A stretch of DNA of 64,000 nt from TMP-24 sp046348855 (lineage in GTDB: Bacteria > Pseudomonadota > Alphaproteobacteria > Rhodobacterales > Rhodobacteraceae), in NCBI GenBank assembly GCA_046348855.1, contig JAXMDK010000015.1:1-64000 (forward strand), read 5' to 3'. The position numbers and the translations under genes are program-made. The notes beneath the pieces were generated by a model that ran no database searches, had not been told where the DNA came from, and was given only the letters and a program-made list of their open reading frames with translations. Below are positions 52,324 through 61,577 of this stretch, in pieces (the first letter of the stretch is position 1; each line of letters starts with the position of its first letter).

Positions 52324-53748
52324 TTATCCCCTGGCCTGCCGCCGGGCCTGCCACCAGACCAGCAGGTAATGGCGCAGCCCGGTCATGGTGGCAAAGCTCG
52401 CCACGCCGGCCAGCGCAACCGCCAGAAGGCCCCAGTGCAGATGCGCGCCCAGCCCCGGCTGCGGCGGCGTCCACAGCGCATCGGCCAGCGCCAGCCCGCA
52501 GGTCAGCGTCGCCAGCGCGGTCGGCAGGTTCAGCGCCGCCAGCGACACCTTCGCCCGCCGCGCCGCCAGCACCATCGCCAGCACATAGCCCAGGACCTCG
52601 GCCACCGTCGCCACCCAGATGATCGCGAGGATGTCGCCGGTCCTGACCGCCACCCACCAGGAAATCGGCAGGGACGCCACCCGGACCGAATTGCCGACAA
52701 CCGCATTGCCGGACTTGCCCACCGCCAGCGCGATCAGCGCGCTGCCGGTCTTGGCCACCCGCACCGCCTGCATCACCGCCATCGGCACCAGGAACGACAG
52801 GATCGAGATGTATTTCGGCCCGGTCAGCAGATGCACCAGCGGCCCGCCCAGAAGGCTGGTGCCCAGAACCAGCGCCAGCCCGATCACAAGGCTCGATTCC
52901 ATCGTGACGTCGGCCATGCGCTGGAAATCCGCCGCCCGGTCCTTCATCCGCGTCAGTTGCGGCAGGAACAGCGACTGGCAGGAACTGGCCAGCACCAGCG
53001 TCGGTGTCAGCGTCAGCGTGAAGGCCATCGAGAAATAGGCGAACTTGTCCATCCCCAGTTCGCGCCCGACGATCAGCCGCTCGCCGTTGAAGACCCCGAA
53101 CATCAGCATCCCGTTCAGAAGGATCGGCCAGCCGAACTGGGTCGCCCGCTTCATCAGTCCGAAGTCCAGCGCCAGCCGGTAGCGCCGTTCAGCGGTGACA
53201 TGCGACACCACCACCATCGAGGCCGCCTGCACGAAGATCGACACCAGCATGATCCGGTAGTCCTGATAGATCAGCGCCAGCGGCCACAGCACCAGCACCG
53301 AAATGAACGGCGGCACCGCGTTCGACAGGATCATCGGCGTGAAGTTCAGATGCCGCCGCAGCCGGTGCGGGTCATAGTGCTGAAGCCCGTTGATGAACGG
53401 CACGAAGGCCAGCATCTGATAGGCCCATGTCACCTGCTCGACATGCAGATAGGCGGCGTAGGGCCGGGCGATCAGGTAAAGCGCGGTCGACGAAAAGCAG
53501 CCGCGCATCACCTGGAAGCCCTGCATCGCCGCCTGGAAATGCGGATCGTCGCCATCCTTGTCGACGACCATCAACTGATTCAGCCCCAGGTAGGACAGCA
53601 TCTCGACAATCGACATGCTGACCGCGAAGGACGAGGCGATGCCGTAATTTTCGGGACTGACAAGCCGCGCGACGATCAGGTTGCGGATCAGCGACAGGAG
53701 GAATCCCGCAGCGTTTCCCGTCACCACCAGGACTGCTTTCTTCAGCAT
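52324..53748 (-). CDS. Oligosaccharide flippase (Wzx, MOP superfamily)
   Basis: 474 residues from the ATG at 53748; the frame upstream is not coding-like. About 12-14 hydrophobic segments, with the N-terminal motif NAAGFLLSLIRNLIVARLVS typical of Wzx/RfbX and GSALIALAVGKSGNAVVGNS later. It turns lipid-linked repeat units to the periplasmic face, where the Wzy-like polymerase at 17665 could act. Probably first gene of the minus-strand EPS operon down to 47758. Confidence 0.9.
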   Translation of the reverse strand: MLKKAVLVVTGNAAGFLLSLIRNLIVARLVSPENYGIASSFAVSMSIVEMLSYLGLNQLMVVDKDGDDPHFQAAMQGFQVMRGCFSSTALYLIARPYAAYLHVEQVTWAYQMLAFVPFINGLQHYDPHRLRRHLNFTPMILSNAVPPFISVLVLWPLALIYQDYRIMLVSIFVQAASMVVVSHVTAERRYRLALDFGLMKRATQFGWPILLNGMLMFGVFNGERLIVGRELGMDKFAYFSMAFTLTLTPTLVLASSCQSLFLPQLTRMKDRAADFQRMADVTMESSLVIGLALVLGTSLLGGPLVHLLTGPKYISILSFLVPMAVMQAVRVAKTGSALIALAVGKSGNAVVGNSVRVASLPISWWVAVRTGDILAIIWVATVAEVLGYVLAMVLAARRAKVSLAALNLPTALATLTCGLALADALWTPPQPGLGAHLHWGLLAVALAGVASFATMTGLRHYLLVWWQARRQARG

Positions 53749-53896
53749 GATTCGCGTGAGCTGCCCGTTTTTCGTTCGTCCCTGCTTTTGCGGGCAAATT
53801 TCCATTCCCGCAAGCCACGGCAGGGAATTGGCGCGGTGGCGCTTGATCAAAAGCGGCAACCCGCCGGAATTGGCCCCTCCGCCGCCACAAAATGCA

Positions 53897-54880
53897 TCAG
53901 CCGAACGGCGTCGTCCCCGCCAGCCAGTGCCGCGCCAGCCCGGTCGCCCGCCGGGCATAGAGCCGCTGGCGCGGGTCGTCCGCCGCCGCCCGGCTGGCGA
54001 TCCACCCGCACGAGGCCAGGCAGCGCAGCAGCACGAACAGCGTCAGATCCTGCACCCCCGGCGGCGCCACCCCCCGCGCCACGCCATAGCCATCGGCCAG
54101 CGCCCGGGCCAGTTCTGACAGGTGCGGCTCCTCAAGGCTTTGCACCAGCGCGGTTCCCAGATCGTAAAGCCGGAACCCGTGGCCGCTGTCGTCGAAGTCG
54201 ATCAGCGCGAGCCCGCCGGGACCATCGAGCACATTCTCGCGCAGCACATCGGCGTGGATCAGCCCGACATCCGCCCCTGCCGCCAGCCGCGCCTCCAACG
54301 CCTGCCGCGCCGCCGCCCGTGCGTCGGACAGAAGCGCCCGTTCGGTCGCGGTCAGCCCCGGACTGTCCCAGAACCGTCCCCACAGCGGTGCCTCGCCCAG
54401 AAGCCCGTCGATGTCCCAGCGCGGCCGTTCGGGCGGGCAGACAAAGCTGATCGCGTCGGTCGCGGCATGCAGGCCACCGACCAGCGCCCCGATCCGGTGG
54501 AATAGTCCTGCCTGCTCGGCCGCGCCGCCGGCAAGCGGTTGCTCGGCCGAGCCGACCGCCGCCCCGTCCAGCCAGCGCACCACCGAAGCCACCCGCCCCC
54601 CCGCCCGGCAGGTCCAGCCGCCGGCCCGCGTCGCCACTGGGGCCGGCACCAGCTGGCCGCGTCGCGCCAGTTCTGCCGTCCAGTCAAGCTCCGCCGCAAT
54701 CGCCGCCGCGCTCTGATAGCCCGGCCGGTGCAGCCGCAGGGCAGCAGGTCGCCCGTCGGCCAGCCATATCTGGAAAACCACGTTTTCCCGCATCTTCACC
54801 AGCCGCGGCGGGCGCCCATCCGCCGGCCAGTGCGCCAGCGCCTCGGCGGCCATCGCCTGGGCCTCGGCGGCATCGATCAT
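53897..54880 (-). CDS. APH-family phosphotransferase, hydroxylysine-kinase-like
   Basis: 327 residues from ATG 54880, overlapping the aminotransferase stop by 4 bp. The catalytic loop is VGLIHADVLRENVLDGPG (HxDxxxxN) and the metal motif is ALIDFDDSGHGFRLYDLGTA. The N-terminal lobe has RLVKMRENVVFQIWLADGRP. Phosphorylation of a small hydroxylated amine followed by PLP-dependent phospho-elimination by the partner fits the known hydroxylysine kinase/phospholyase pair; ethanolamine-like substrates are also possible. Confidence 0.8.
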   Translation of the reverse strand: MIDAAEAQAMAAEALAHWPADGRPPRLVKMRENVVFQIWLADGRPAALRLHRPGYQSAAAIAAELDWTAELARRGQLVPAPVATRAGGWTCRAGGRVASVVRWLDGAAVGSAEQPLAGGAAEQAGLFHRIGALVGGLHAATDAISFVCPPERPRWDIDGLLGEAPLWGRFWDSPGLTATERALLSDARAAARQALEARLAAGADVGLIHADVLRENVLDGPGGLALIDFDDSGHGFRLYDLGTALVQSLEEPHLSELARALADGYGVARGVAPPGVQDLTLFVLLRCLASCGWIASRAAADDPRQRLYARRATGLARHWLAGTTPFG

Positions 54881-56127
54881 GCCGCCACCCCGTCCAGACT
54901 GGCCTGCAGGGCCGCCACGGCCATCCCGGCTTGATCTGCGCCGAACGGCAGCGGCGGGCGCAGTTTCAGGATATGCTGGGCCCGCCCGACCCGCCCGATC
55001 AGGACGTCGCGCGCCTTCATCGCCTCGACCGCCGCCGCCGCGGCTTCGGGGGCGGGTATCCCGTCGCGCGCCAGCTCGACCGCATAGAACTGGCCCCGCG
55101 CCCGCACCCCGGCGATCAGCGGATGGCGCAGGGTCCGCAACATTCCCTCCATCGTCCGGCTGACCGTGGCGGCATGGTCCATCAGCCCCTCTTCCTCGAT
55201 CACCTGCAGGGTGGCCATCGCCGCGGCGCAGGACACCGGATTGCCGCCGAACGTGTTGAAATAGCCGAAGGCCTCGCGGAAGGCCGCCATCACCGCCGGC
55301 CGCGCCACCACGCCCGCCACGGGATGGCCGTTGCCCATCGGCTTTCCCAAAGTCACGACATCGGGGGCAAAGCCCAGCCAGTCGTGCCCCCACCACTGGC
55401 TGCCGAGCCGCCCGAAGCCCGGCTGCACCTCGTCGCACAGCACCAGCCCGCCGGCCCCGCGTACCGCCGCCACCGTGGCATCGAGGAACCCCGGCGCGAC
55501 GTCCGGCAGCCCCTCGTTGGCGAAGACCGGGCACAGCATCAGCGCCGCGAACCCGTGCCCCGATGCCGCCAGATCGGCGATGGCGCGCGCCACATGGCCG
55601 GCAAAAGCCACCCCGTCGCAGCCCCCCGGCGCGAGGCTGTCGGGCGCCGGCACCCGGCGCACATGCGCCGGCCAGCCGCCGATCGGCGGGCGGCGGGTAG
55701 ACAGCTGCGACACCGCCGTGGTGTTGCCGTGATAGGTATTGTCGGTGGCGATGATCCCAACCTTGCCGGTGACCGCCTGCGCCATCCGCAGCGCGATGTC
55801 GTTGGCCTCGGACCCGGTGCAGGTCATGATGATCTGGCTGAGACCGTGGCCGAATTTCGCCACCAGCCGCTCGCCATAATCGAGGATGCCTTCGTGCAGA
55901 TAGCGGGTGTGGGTGTTCAAGGTTGCCGCCTGCCGGGCGATGGCCTCGACCACCCTGGGGTGGCAATGGCCGACATGGGCGACGTTGTTGTAGCAATCCA
56001 GATAGCGCCGCCCGTCGGCATCGAACAGCCAGACGCCCTCACCACGCACGATATGCACCGGCTGGTCGTAGAAGGTCGGCACGTTCGGTCCCAGAAGCCG
56101 CGCCCGCCGTTCGATCAGGTCACTCAT
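54877..56127 (-). CDS. Class III aminotransferase-fold phospho-lyase
   Basis: 416 residues. PLP enzyme of the class III aminotransferase fold: RYLDCYNNVAHVGHCHPRVV near the start, TGSEANDIALRMAQAVTG, LVLCDEVQPGFGRLGSQWWG and the PLP lysine in VVTLGKPMGNGHPVAG. The YNNVAHVGHCHP form is that of the 5-phosphohydroxylysine and phosphoethanolamine phospho-lyases (AGXT2L group) rather than true transaminases. The coupled kinase gene downstream supports this. Overlaps arfB by 8 bp. Confidence 0.82.
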   Translation of the reverse strand: MSDLIERRARLLGPNVPTFYDQPVHIVRGEGVWLFDADGRRYLDCYNNVAHVGHCHPRVVEAIARQAATLNTHTRYLHEGILDYGERLVAKFGHGLSQIIMTCTGSEANDIALRMAQAVTGKVGIIATDNTYHGNTTAVSQLSTRRPPIGGWPAHVRRVPAPDSLAPGGCDGVAFAGHVARAIADLAASGHGFAALMLCPVFANEGLPDVAPGFLDATVAAVRGAGGLVLCDEVQPGFGRLGSQWWGHDWLGFAPDVVTLGKPMGNGHPVAGVVARPAVMAAFREAFGYFNTFGGNPVSCAAAMATLQVIEEEGLMDHAATVSRTMEGMLRTLRHPLIAGVRARGQFYAVELARDGIPAPEAAAAAVEAMKARDVLIGRVGRAQHILKLRPPLPFGADQAGMAVAALQASLDGVAA

Positions 56128-56539
56128 CCTCGATCTTCCCCCGCATCGCCTTGACCTCGCCGCGCACCGCCTTGGCCTTCAGACGCCGCATCCGGCTGCC
56201 CATCGTCGGCTTGGTCGCCACCCGCCGCTTCGGCGCCACCAGCGCCGCCCGGATCAGCTCGGCCAGCCGTTCGCGCGCCAGCTCGCGGTTCTGCGCCTGG
56301 CTGCGGGTTTCCTCGGCGCGGATGAGGATGGCGCCGTCCAGCGTCCAGCGCCGCCCCGCCAGCCGCTTCAGCCGCGCCTTGACGGCCGGCGACAGCGCCG
56401 GACTGCGCTCGGCCTCGAAGCGCAGGTCGACGGCGGTCGAGACCTTGTTGACATTCTGCCCGCCGGGACCCGAGGCGCGCGAGAAGGTCTCGCTCAGTTC
56501 CCAGTCGGCAATCGCGATCTGATCGGTGATCCACAGCAT
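56120..56539 (-). CDS. arfB: Alternative ribosome-rescue factor ArfB (peptidyl-tRNA hydrolase)
   Basis: 139 residues. The GGQ loop is in SGPGGQNVNKVSTAVDLRF, with the basic C-terminal tail (RRVATKPTMGSRMRRLKAKA) that enters the mRNA channel. It frees stalled ribosomes. The start ATG at 56539 begins MLWITDQIAIADWELSETFS. Its 3' end overlaps the start of the phospho-lyase gene. Confidence 0.96.
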   Translation of the reverse strand: MLWITDQIAIADWELSETFSRASGPGGQNVNKVSTAVDLRFEAERSPALSPAVKARLKRLAGRRWTLDGAILIRAEETRSQAQNRELARERLAELIRAALVAPKRRVATKPTMGSRMRRLKAKAVRGEVKAMRGKIEDE

Positions 56540-56658
56540 GGCGCGACCCTAGGGCAGGATCGATTCAAAGCGCAATGGCGCGGCCAGTCCTCTCAGCTTT
56601 CCGAACCGGTCAGGCAACGCGCCACTGGCGCGTCACCTGATCGGTCCGGGCTCCCGCC

Positions 56659-57206
56659 TCAGATCGCCGCCTTGCGGCTTTCCTCCAGGTAGATTTCCCG
56701 CAGCCGCACCGCCACGGGCCCGGGCTTGCCGCCGCCCAGCTTCACCCCGTCGATCTCGACAACCGGCATGACGAAGGCCGAGGCCGAGGTGACGAACGCC
56801 TCGTCCGCCGCCTGCGCCTCGGCCAGGGTGAAGGACCGTTCCTCGACCTTCAGTTGCGCCTCGTCGGCATAGCGCAACACCGCCGCGCGGGTGATTCCAT
56901 GCAGGATGTCGTTCGACAGCCCGCGGGTTACGATCCTGCCGCCCTTGACGATCCAGGCATTGTTCGAGGTGCCTTCGGTGACCAGCCCGTCCTCGACCAG
57001 CCAGGCATCGTCGGCGCCGGCCTTCTTGGCCATCATCTTGCCCATCGACGGGTAAAGCAGCTGCACCGTCTTGATGTCGCGCCGCTGCCAGCGGATGTCG
57101 GGGATCGAGATGGACCTTCAGCCCGCGCTTCGCATCGGCGCTGTTCCTCCGGGCGCCGGTGATCTGGGTGAACATCACCAGCGTCGGCGCGGTCCTGGCC
57201 GCGGTC
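56659..57206 (-). pseudogene. D-amino-acid aminotransferase (Dat/IlvE family), N-terminally truncated and frame-shifted
   Basis: The C-terminal ~135 residues are intact (56659-57066 from an internal Met): PSMGKMMAKKAGADDAWLVE, EGTSNNAWIVKGGRIVTRGL, SNDILHGITRAAVLRYAD, ending EESRKAAI. Upstream, ISIPDIRWQRRDIKTVQ stays in frame to about 57112; an extra C there shifts to TLVMFTQITGARRNSADAKR. Homology then stops near 57205, so roughly the first 110-130 residues, including the catalytic-lysine region, are missing and replaced by unrelated low-GC sequence. A non-functional remnant or an assembly misjoin. Confidence 0.75.
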
Positions 57207-57585
57207 TGTGGAGGGCATATCCGGTTTCATCGAGAGGTTCGCCGGTCGAGCTCTTCCATATCCACTGGATCTTCAGATCGGTCTCGAGGTGATCAAGGAG
57301 GTCGATCACAGCCGCGTGAAAGCCTGGTCCCGCGTTGGACGTTCGGCAAGACGCGGCCAATCGATCGCCACCCACGTCGATCACGAGCGGGTCTGCTAAC
57401 GGGATAAGCTCGACTTCAAGCAACGAGGTATTTGCACGGCGCGTACGGAACAATGGTCCAAGAGCCATTTTTTTCGCCCAATCGGCAGCGGCCCTTTCAA
57501 TTTGCTGCAATATCTTTTCTTTTGATTTCTTGAAGATCAGGCCTGCTGGAAGCCTGTCCGAATATGACCGCAGATCAATACCCAA
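57175..57585 (-). CDS. Unknown protein in a low-GC insert, probably truncated at its C-terminus
   Basis: 136 codons, TTG start at 57585 just 6 bp after the epimerase stop, with GGGGG upstream. I do not recognise the family. It is a soluble, mixed-charge protein: KKSKEKILQQIERAAADWAK early, then LLEVELIPLADPLVIDVGGD and AAVIDLLDHLETDLKIQWIW. The last ~20 codons (HRPRPGPRRRW) are read from the aminotransferase DNA in another frame, so the native end is lost. Base composition (clearly AT-richer at 57420-57590) sets it apart from its neighbours and suggests a foreign fragment. Confidence 0.5.
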   Translation of the reverse strand: MGIDLRSYSDRLPAGLIFKKSKEKILQQIERAAADWAKKMALGPLFRTRRANTSLLEVELIPLADPLVIDVGGDRLAASCRTSNAGPGFHAAVIDLLDHLETDLKIQWIWKSSTGEPLDETGYALHRPRPGPRRRW

Positions 57586-57591
57586 TTCGAT

Positions 57592-58554
57592 CTACCCCCA
57601 TAGCTCCGCCTCAGGCGGCCAGACGCGCGACCCTTCGTAATGCAAGGGTACCGGGCGGTCTTCGGCCAGAAGGAGCGGCCCGTCAAGGTCCACCCACTCG
57701 GCCCCCTGCGCCATCAGAAGGGCCGGGGCCATGCCCAGCGACGAGCCGACCATGCAGCCGACCATCACCCCGAACCCTTCCGCCCGCGCCGCGTCGCGCA
57801 GCGCCAGCGCCTCGGTCAGGCCGCCGGTCTTGTCCAGCTTGATGTTCACCAGGTCATAGCGGCCCTTCAGCGCCGCCAGCGTCGCCCGGTCATGGCAGCT
57901 TTCGTCGGCGCAGACCGGCACCGGGCGGGCGATGTGGGCCAGCGCCTCGTCCTGCCCGGCGGGCAGCGGCTGTTCGACCAGCGCCACCCCCAGCCGGGCC
58001 AGGTGCGGGCAGAGATCGGCATAGATCTCGGCGCTCCAGCCTTCGTTGGCGTCGACGATGATCGTGGCCGACGGCGCGCCGGCCCGCACCGCCTCCAGCC
58101 GGGGCATGTCGTCGGGCGTTCCCAGCTTGATCTTCAAGACCGGCCGCCCGGCTTGCCGCGCCGCCGCCTCCCGCATCCTGTCGGGCGTATCCAGCGACAG
58201 CGTATAGGCGGTGATGACCGGACCCGGGGCACCCAGCCCCGCCAGGTCCCACGCCCGCCGCCCGCTGTGCTTTGCCTCCCAGTCCCACAGCGCGCAATCG
58301 ACGGCATTGCGCGCCGCGCCGGCGGGCAGCAGATCCTGCAGCGCCGCCCGCGTCACCTCCGGCGGCAGCGCCCGGATCTGCGCCGCCACGCTGTCGGGCG
58401 TTTCGCCATAGCGGGCGTAGGGCACGCATTCGCCGCGGCCGGTCACGCCTTGGCGGGCGACGGTCGCGGTGATGACCCGCGCCTCGGTCTTCGATCCGCG
58501 GGAAATGGCAAAGGTCTGCGCCAGCTGGAAGACGTCTTCGGTAACGGTGATCAT
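57592..58554 (-). CDS. Dipeptide epimerase (L-Ala-D/L-Glu type, enolase superfamily)
   Basis: 320 residues from ATG 58554. Enolase-superfamily layout: the N-terminal cap has ARVITATVARQGVTGRGECV. The first catalytic lysine is in VLKIKLGTP (KxK), metal ligands in IIVDANEGW, ALVEQPLP and VCADES, and the second catalytic lysine in VNIKLDKTGGL. This set is characteristic of MR-group dipeptide epimerases used in murein-peptide recycling. The D-amino-acid aminotransferase remnant lies just downstream. Confidence 0.9.
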   Translation of the reverse strand: MITVTEDVFQLAQTFAISRGSKTEARVITATVARQGVTGRGECVPYARYGETPDSVAAQIRALPPEVTRAALQDLLPAGAARNAVDCALWDWEAKHSGRRAWDLAGLGAPGPVITAYTLSLDTPDRMREAAARQAGRPVLKIKLGTPDDMPRLEAVRAGAPSATIIVDANEGWSAEIYADLCPHLARLGVALVEQPLPAGQDEALAHIARPVPVCADESCHDRATLAALKGRYDLVNIKLDKTGGLTEALALRDAARAEGFGVMVGCMVGSSLGMAPALLMAQGAEWVDLDGPLLLAEDRPVPLHYEGSRVWPPEAELWG

Positions 58555-58734
58555 CGGCAGTTCCCGCGCGGCCCCGGCTCTGCGAGGTTCTTCGCCGATT
58601 TCGCCGCCGGGGGAAAGCCAAGATGCTGCTGCGTCGCGGCGTCGATGCTGCAAATGCGAAATGACCCTTGCCGCCGCGCCCGCAATATTCTACCGATTTC
58701 GCCAGACCTGTTGACACAATCTTGCGAGACCGCC

Positions 58735-59691
58735 ATGAGCTTCCGCGTCCAGCCCCCCGCCCCGGCCCGTCCCAACCGCTGCCAACTGTTCGGCCCCGGA
58801 TCGCGCCCGGCGCTCTTTGAAAAGATGGCGGCCAGCGCGGCCGACGTCATCAACCTCGACCTGGAGGATTCGGTCGCCCCCGACGACAAGCCGCAGGCGC
58901 GCAAGAACATCATCCAGGCGATCAACGACATCGATTGGGGCCGCAAGCACCTGTCGGTCCGCATCAACGGGCTGGACACGCCGTTCTGGTATCGCGACGT
59001 GGTCGAGGTGCTGGAGGAGGCCGGCGATCGCATCGACCAGATCATGATTCCGAAGGTGGGTTGCGCGGCCGACGTCTATGCCGTCGACGCACTGGTCAGC
59101 GCCATCGAGGCGGCAAAGGGCCGGGCCCGGCGCATCGGCCTTGAAGTCATCATCGAAACCGCCGCCGGCATCGCCCACGTCGAGGAAATCGCCGCCTCCA
59201 GCCCGCGCCTCCAGGCGATGAGCCTGGGGGCCGCCGACTTCGCCGCCAGCATGGGCATGCAGACCACCGGCATCGGCGGCACGCAGGACAATTACTACAT
59301 GCTGAAGGACAACACCCGCCACTGGTCCGACCCCTGGCATTGGGCGACGGCGGCCATCGTCGCCGCCTGCCGCACCCACGGCGTCCTGCCGGTCGATGGG
59401 CCGTTTGGCGATTTCTCCGATGACGAAGGTTTCCGTGCCCAGGCCCGCCGCGCCGCGACGTTGGGCATGGTCGGAAAATGGGCGATCCACCCCAAGCAGG
59501 TGGCGCTGGCCAACGAAATCTTCACCCCCTCGGCCGAACAGGTGGCCGAGGCGCGCGAAATCCTCGCCGCCATGCAGGCCGCCAAGGCCGCGGGGCAGGG
59601 CGCGACGGTCTACAAGGGCCGGCTGGTCGACATCGCCTCGATCCGCCAGGCCGAGGGGATCGTGCGCCAGGCCGAGATGGCCGGCGCCTGA
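58735..59691 (+). CDS. mcl1: L-malyl-CoA/beta-methylmalyl-CoA lyase
   Basis: 318 residues from ATG 58735, the same length as the Rhodobacter enzyme. CitE-like TIM barrel: the N-terminus has RCQLFGPGSRPALFEKMAAS, then the metal-binding VINLDLEDSVAPDDKPQARK, IGLEVIIETAAGIAHVEEIA and MSLGAADFAASMGMQTTGIG. It splits beta-methylmalyl-CoA and malyl-CoA to glyoxylate plus propionyl- or acetyl-CoA in the ethylmalonyl-CoA pathway of acetate assimilation. Divergent from the epimerase across 180 bp. Confidence 0.96.
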   Translation: MSFRVQPPAPARPNRCQLFGPGSRPALFEKMAASAADVINLDLEDSVAPDDKPQARKNIIQAINDIDWGRKHLSVRINGLDTPFWYRDVVEVLEEAGDRIDQIMIPKVGCAADVYAVDALVSAIEAAKGRARRIGLEVIIETAAGIAHVEEIAASSPRLQAMSLGAADFAASMGMQTTGIGGTQDNYYMLKDNTRHWSDPWHWATAAIVAACRTHGVLPVDGPFGDFSDDEGFRAQARRAATLGMVGKWAIHPKQVALANEIFTPSAEQVAEAREILAAMQAAKAAGQGATVYKGRLVDIASIRQAEGIVRQAEMAGA

Positions 59692-59758
59692 CCGCAGGGC
59701 CGCTGTTCGCCGCGCGCTGATCGGTGCTATGCTCGCCTCCGAAACCGCGGAGGCGCCG

Positions 59759-60604
59759 ATGCCCGACATGCCCAACACCGAACAGGCCGAATTCTGGAAC
59801 GGCGACGTCGGCCGCCGATGGCTGTCGCTGGAAACCGAACTGGAGATGATGAACGCCAGCGTCGTCTATCATCTTCTGGCCGAGGCGCGGGATTCGGGCG
59901 CCAGCCGCGTCCTGGAAATCGGCTGCGGCGCCGGCCGGCTGGCGCTGGGGCTGGCACAGGGCATCGCCGACGGCGGGCAGGTGGTGGCGGTCGACATTTC
60001 CGAACCGATGCTGACGCGGGCGCGCCAGCGGGCGCACGGGCACGCCAACCTGACCTTCCTGCGCGCCGACGCCCAGACCGCCGACCTGCCCGGTCCGTTC
60101 GATCTGGTGTTGTCGACGTTCGGGGTCATGTTCTTCGACGATCCGGTCGCGGCATTCGCCAATATCCGCCGCGCCACGGCAGGGGGCGGGCGGCTTTTGT
60201 GCGCAACCTTCGGCGCGATCACCGCCAACCCCTGGTTCTCGATCCCGCGCGCTGCGGCAGTCGCGCGCCTCGGCCAGCCGCCCGAGACTGCCCCGAACGC
60301 GGCCGGCCCGCTGGCTTTTGCCGACCGGATACGGGTCTGCGGCCTGCTGACCGACGCCGGCTGGCAGGACGCGACCGCCGAAGCGCGGATCTTCGACTTT
60401 CATCACACCGGCGGACCTGCCGCGGCCGCCGACCTCAGCCTCAGCCTTGGTCCCGCCGCCTTCCTGGTTCGCACCCTTGGCGCATCTGATGCCGACCGCC
60501 AGGCGATCCGCGACCAGATCGAAACCGGCTTCGCCGCCTTTGCCACGGCGGACGGCATCCACCTGCCGGTCGAGATCAACCTCTTCTCGGCCCGCAACCG
60601 CTGA
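59759..60604 (+). CDS. Class I SAM-dependent methyltransferase
   Basis: 281 residues; ATG 59759 chosen because GGAGG lies 5 bp upstream. Motif I is VLEIGCGAGRLALGLAQGIA, the acidic residue after strand 2 is in VAVDISEPMLTRAR, and motif II/III FDLVLSTFGVMFFDDPVAAF. The N-terminal EFWNGDVGRRWLSLE is typical of a broad UbiE-like family with unknown small-molecule substrates. 67 bp after mcl1; no functional link is evident. Confidence 0.85.
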   Translation: MPDMPNTEQAEFWNGDVGRRWLSLETELEMMNASVVYHLLAEARDSGASRVLEIGCGAGRLALGLAQGIADGGQVVAVDISEPMLTRARQRAHGHANLTFLRADAQTADLPGPFDLVLSTFGVMFFDDPVAAFANIRRATAGGGRLLCATFGAITANPWFSIPRAAAVARLGQPPETAPNAAGPLAFADRIRVCGLLTDAGWQDATAEARIFDFHHTGGPAAAADLSLSLGPAAFLVRTLGASDADRQAIRDQIETGFAAFATADGIHLPVEINLFSARNR

Positions 60605-60663
60605 AACATTGCGATACCGGCAGGGCCTTCCCCCCGCCCCCAATCATCGGCTAGTGATGGCCC

Positions 60664-61329
60664 ATGAAATGGACGGTGCCGAACACCCTGACCTTCCTGC
60701 GACTGTTGGCCGCGCCCGGCGTCGCAGTGATGTTCCTCTATTTCCGCCGCCCCTGGGCCGACTGGTTTGCCCTGGCGCTGTTCGTCAGCGCCGCGATCAC
60801 CGACTATTTCGACGGCTATCTTGCGCGGCTGTGGAAACAGGAATCGAAGTTCGGCGCCATGCTCGACCCGATCGCCGACAAGGCGATGGTTGTCATCGCC
60901 ATCATGGTGCTGACCGGCTATTCGGGCATGAACCCTTGGCTGATCCTGCCCTCGACGGTGATCCTGTTCCGCGAAGTGTTCGTCTCGGGCCTGCGGGAAT
61001 ACCTGGGCGCGCCGGCGGGCGGGTTGAAAGTCACGAAGCTGGCCAAGTGGAAGACCACTGCGCAGATGGTGGCGATTGCCACGCTGTTCCTGGGGACCGG
61101 CTTCGAATATCTGAACGGCGTCGCCATGCACGGCATGACCCCCGAACAATATGCCGACGCCGTCGCCGCCGGGCTGGCCGATCCGGTGCGCGCCTGCGGC
61201 AAGCGTGACTGCGCCTCGGTCGCCAATCACGCCGGGCTGATCCTGATCTGGATCGCGGCGGCCCTTACATTCCTGACCGGCTGGGACTATTTCAGGAAGG
61301 CCCTGCCATTCCTGAAAGACGAGAAATGA
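60664..61329 (+). CDS. pgsA: CDP-diacylglycerol--glycerol-3-phosphate 3-phosphatidyltransferase
   Basis: 221 residues. The CDP-alcohol phosphotransferase signature D-x2-DG-x2-AR-x8-G-x3-D-x3-D is complete: DYFDGYLARLWKQESKFGAM then LDPIADKAM. Several membrane helices surround it. The N-terminus VPNTLTFLRLLAAPGV is typical of PgsA. It makes phosphatidylglycerophosphate, the committed step to phosphatidylglycerol. Overlaps moaD by 4 bp, an arrangement seen in related Rhodobacterales. Confidence 0.96.
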   Translation: MKWTVPNTLTFLRLLAAPGVAVMFLYFRRPWADWFALALFVSAAITDYFDGYLARLWKQESKFGAMLDPIADKAMVVIAIMVLTGYSGMNPWLILPSTVILFREVFVSGLREYLGAPAGGLKVTKLAKWKTTAQMVAIATLFLGTGFEYLNGVAMHGMTPEQYADAVAAGLADPVRACGKRDCASVANHAGLILIWIAAALTFLTGWDYFRKALPFLKDEK

Positions 61330-61574
61330 TCCGCGTTCTCTATTTCGCCTGGGTGCGCGAACGCATCGGCCAACCGTCCGAGATGGTCGAAAGCCGGGCC
61401 GCCACCGTCGCCGATCTGGTCGCCGAGCTTGCCGCCCGCGAAGACCGCTATGCCGCCGCCTTCGCCGACACCCGCGCCCTGCGCGTGGCGCTCGACCAGC
61501 AGCTTTCGGGCTTTGATGCGCCGCTGGCCGGGGTGCGCGAGGTGGCGTTCTTTCCACCGATGACCGGGGGCTAG
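61326..61574 (+). CDS. moaD: Molybdopterin synthase sulfur carrier subunit MoaD
   Basis: 82 residues with the ubiquitin-like fold (VLYFAWVRERIGQPSEMVES) and the essential C-terminal Gly-Gly (FFPPMTGG), which becomes a thiocarboxylate and supplies sulfur to the molybdenum cofactor precursor. Start overlaps the pgsA stop by ATGA; 3 bp ahead of moaE. Confidence 0.96.
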   Translation: MIRVLYFAWVRERIGQPSEMVESRAATVADLVAELAAREDRYAAAFADTRALRVALDQQLSGFDAPLAGVREVAFFPPMTGG

Positions 61575-61577
61575 GCG

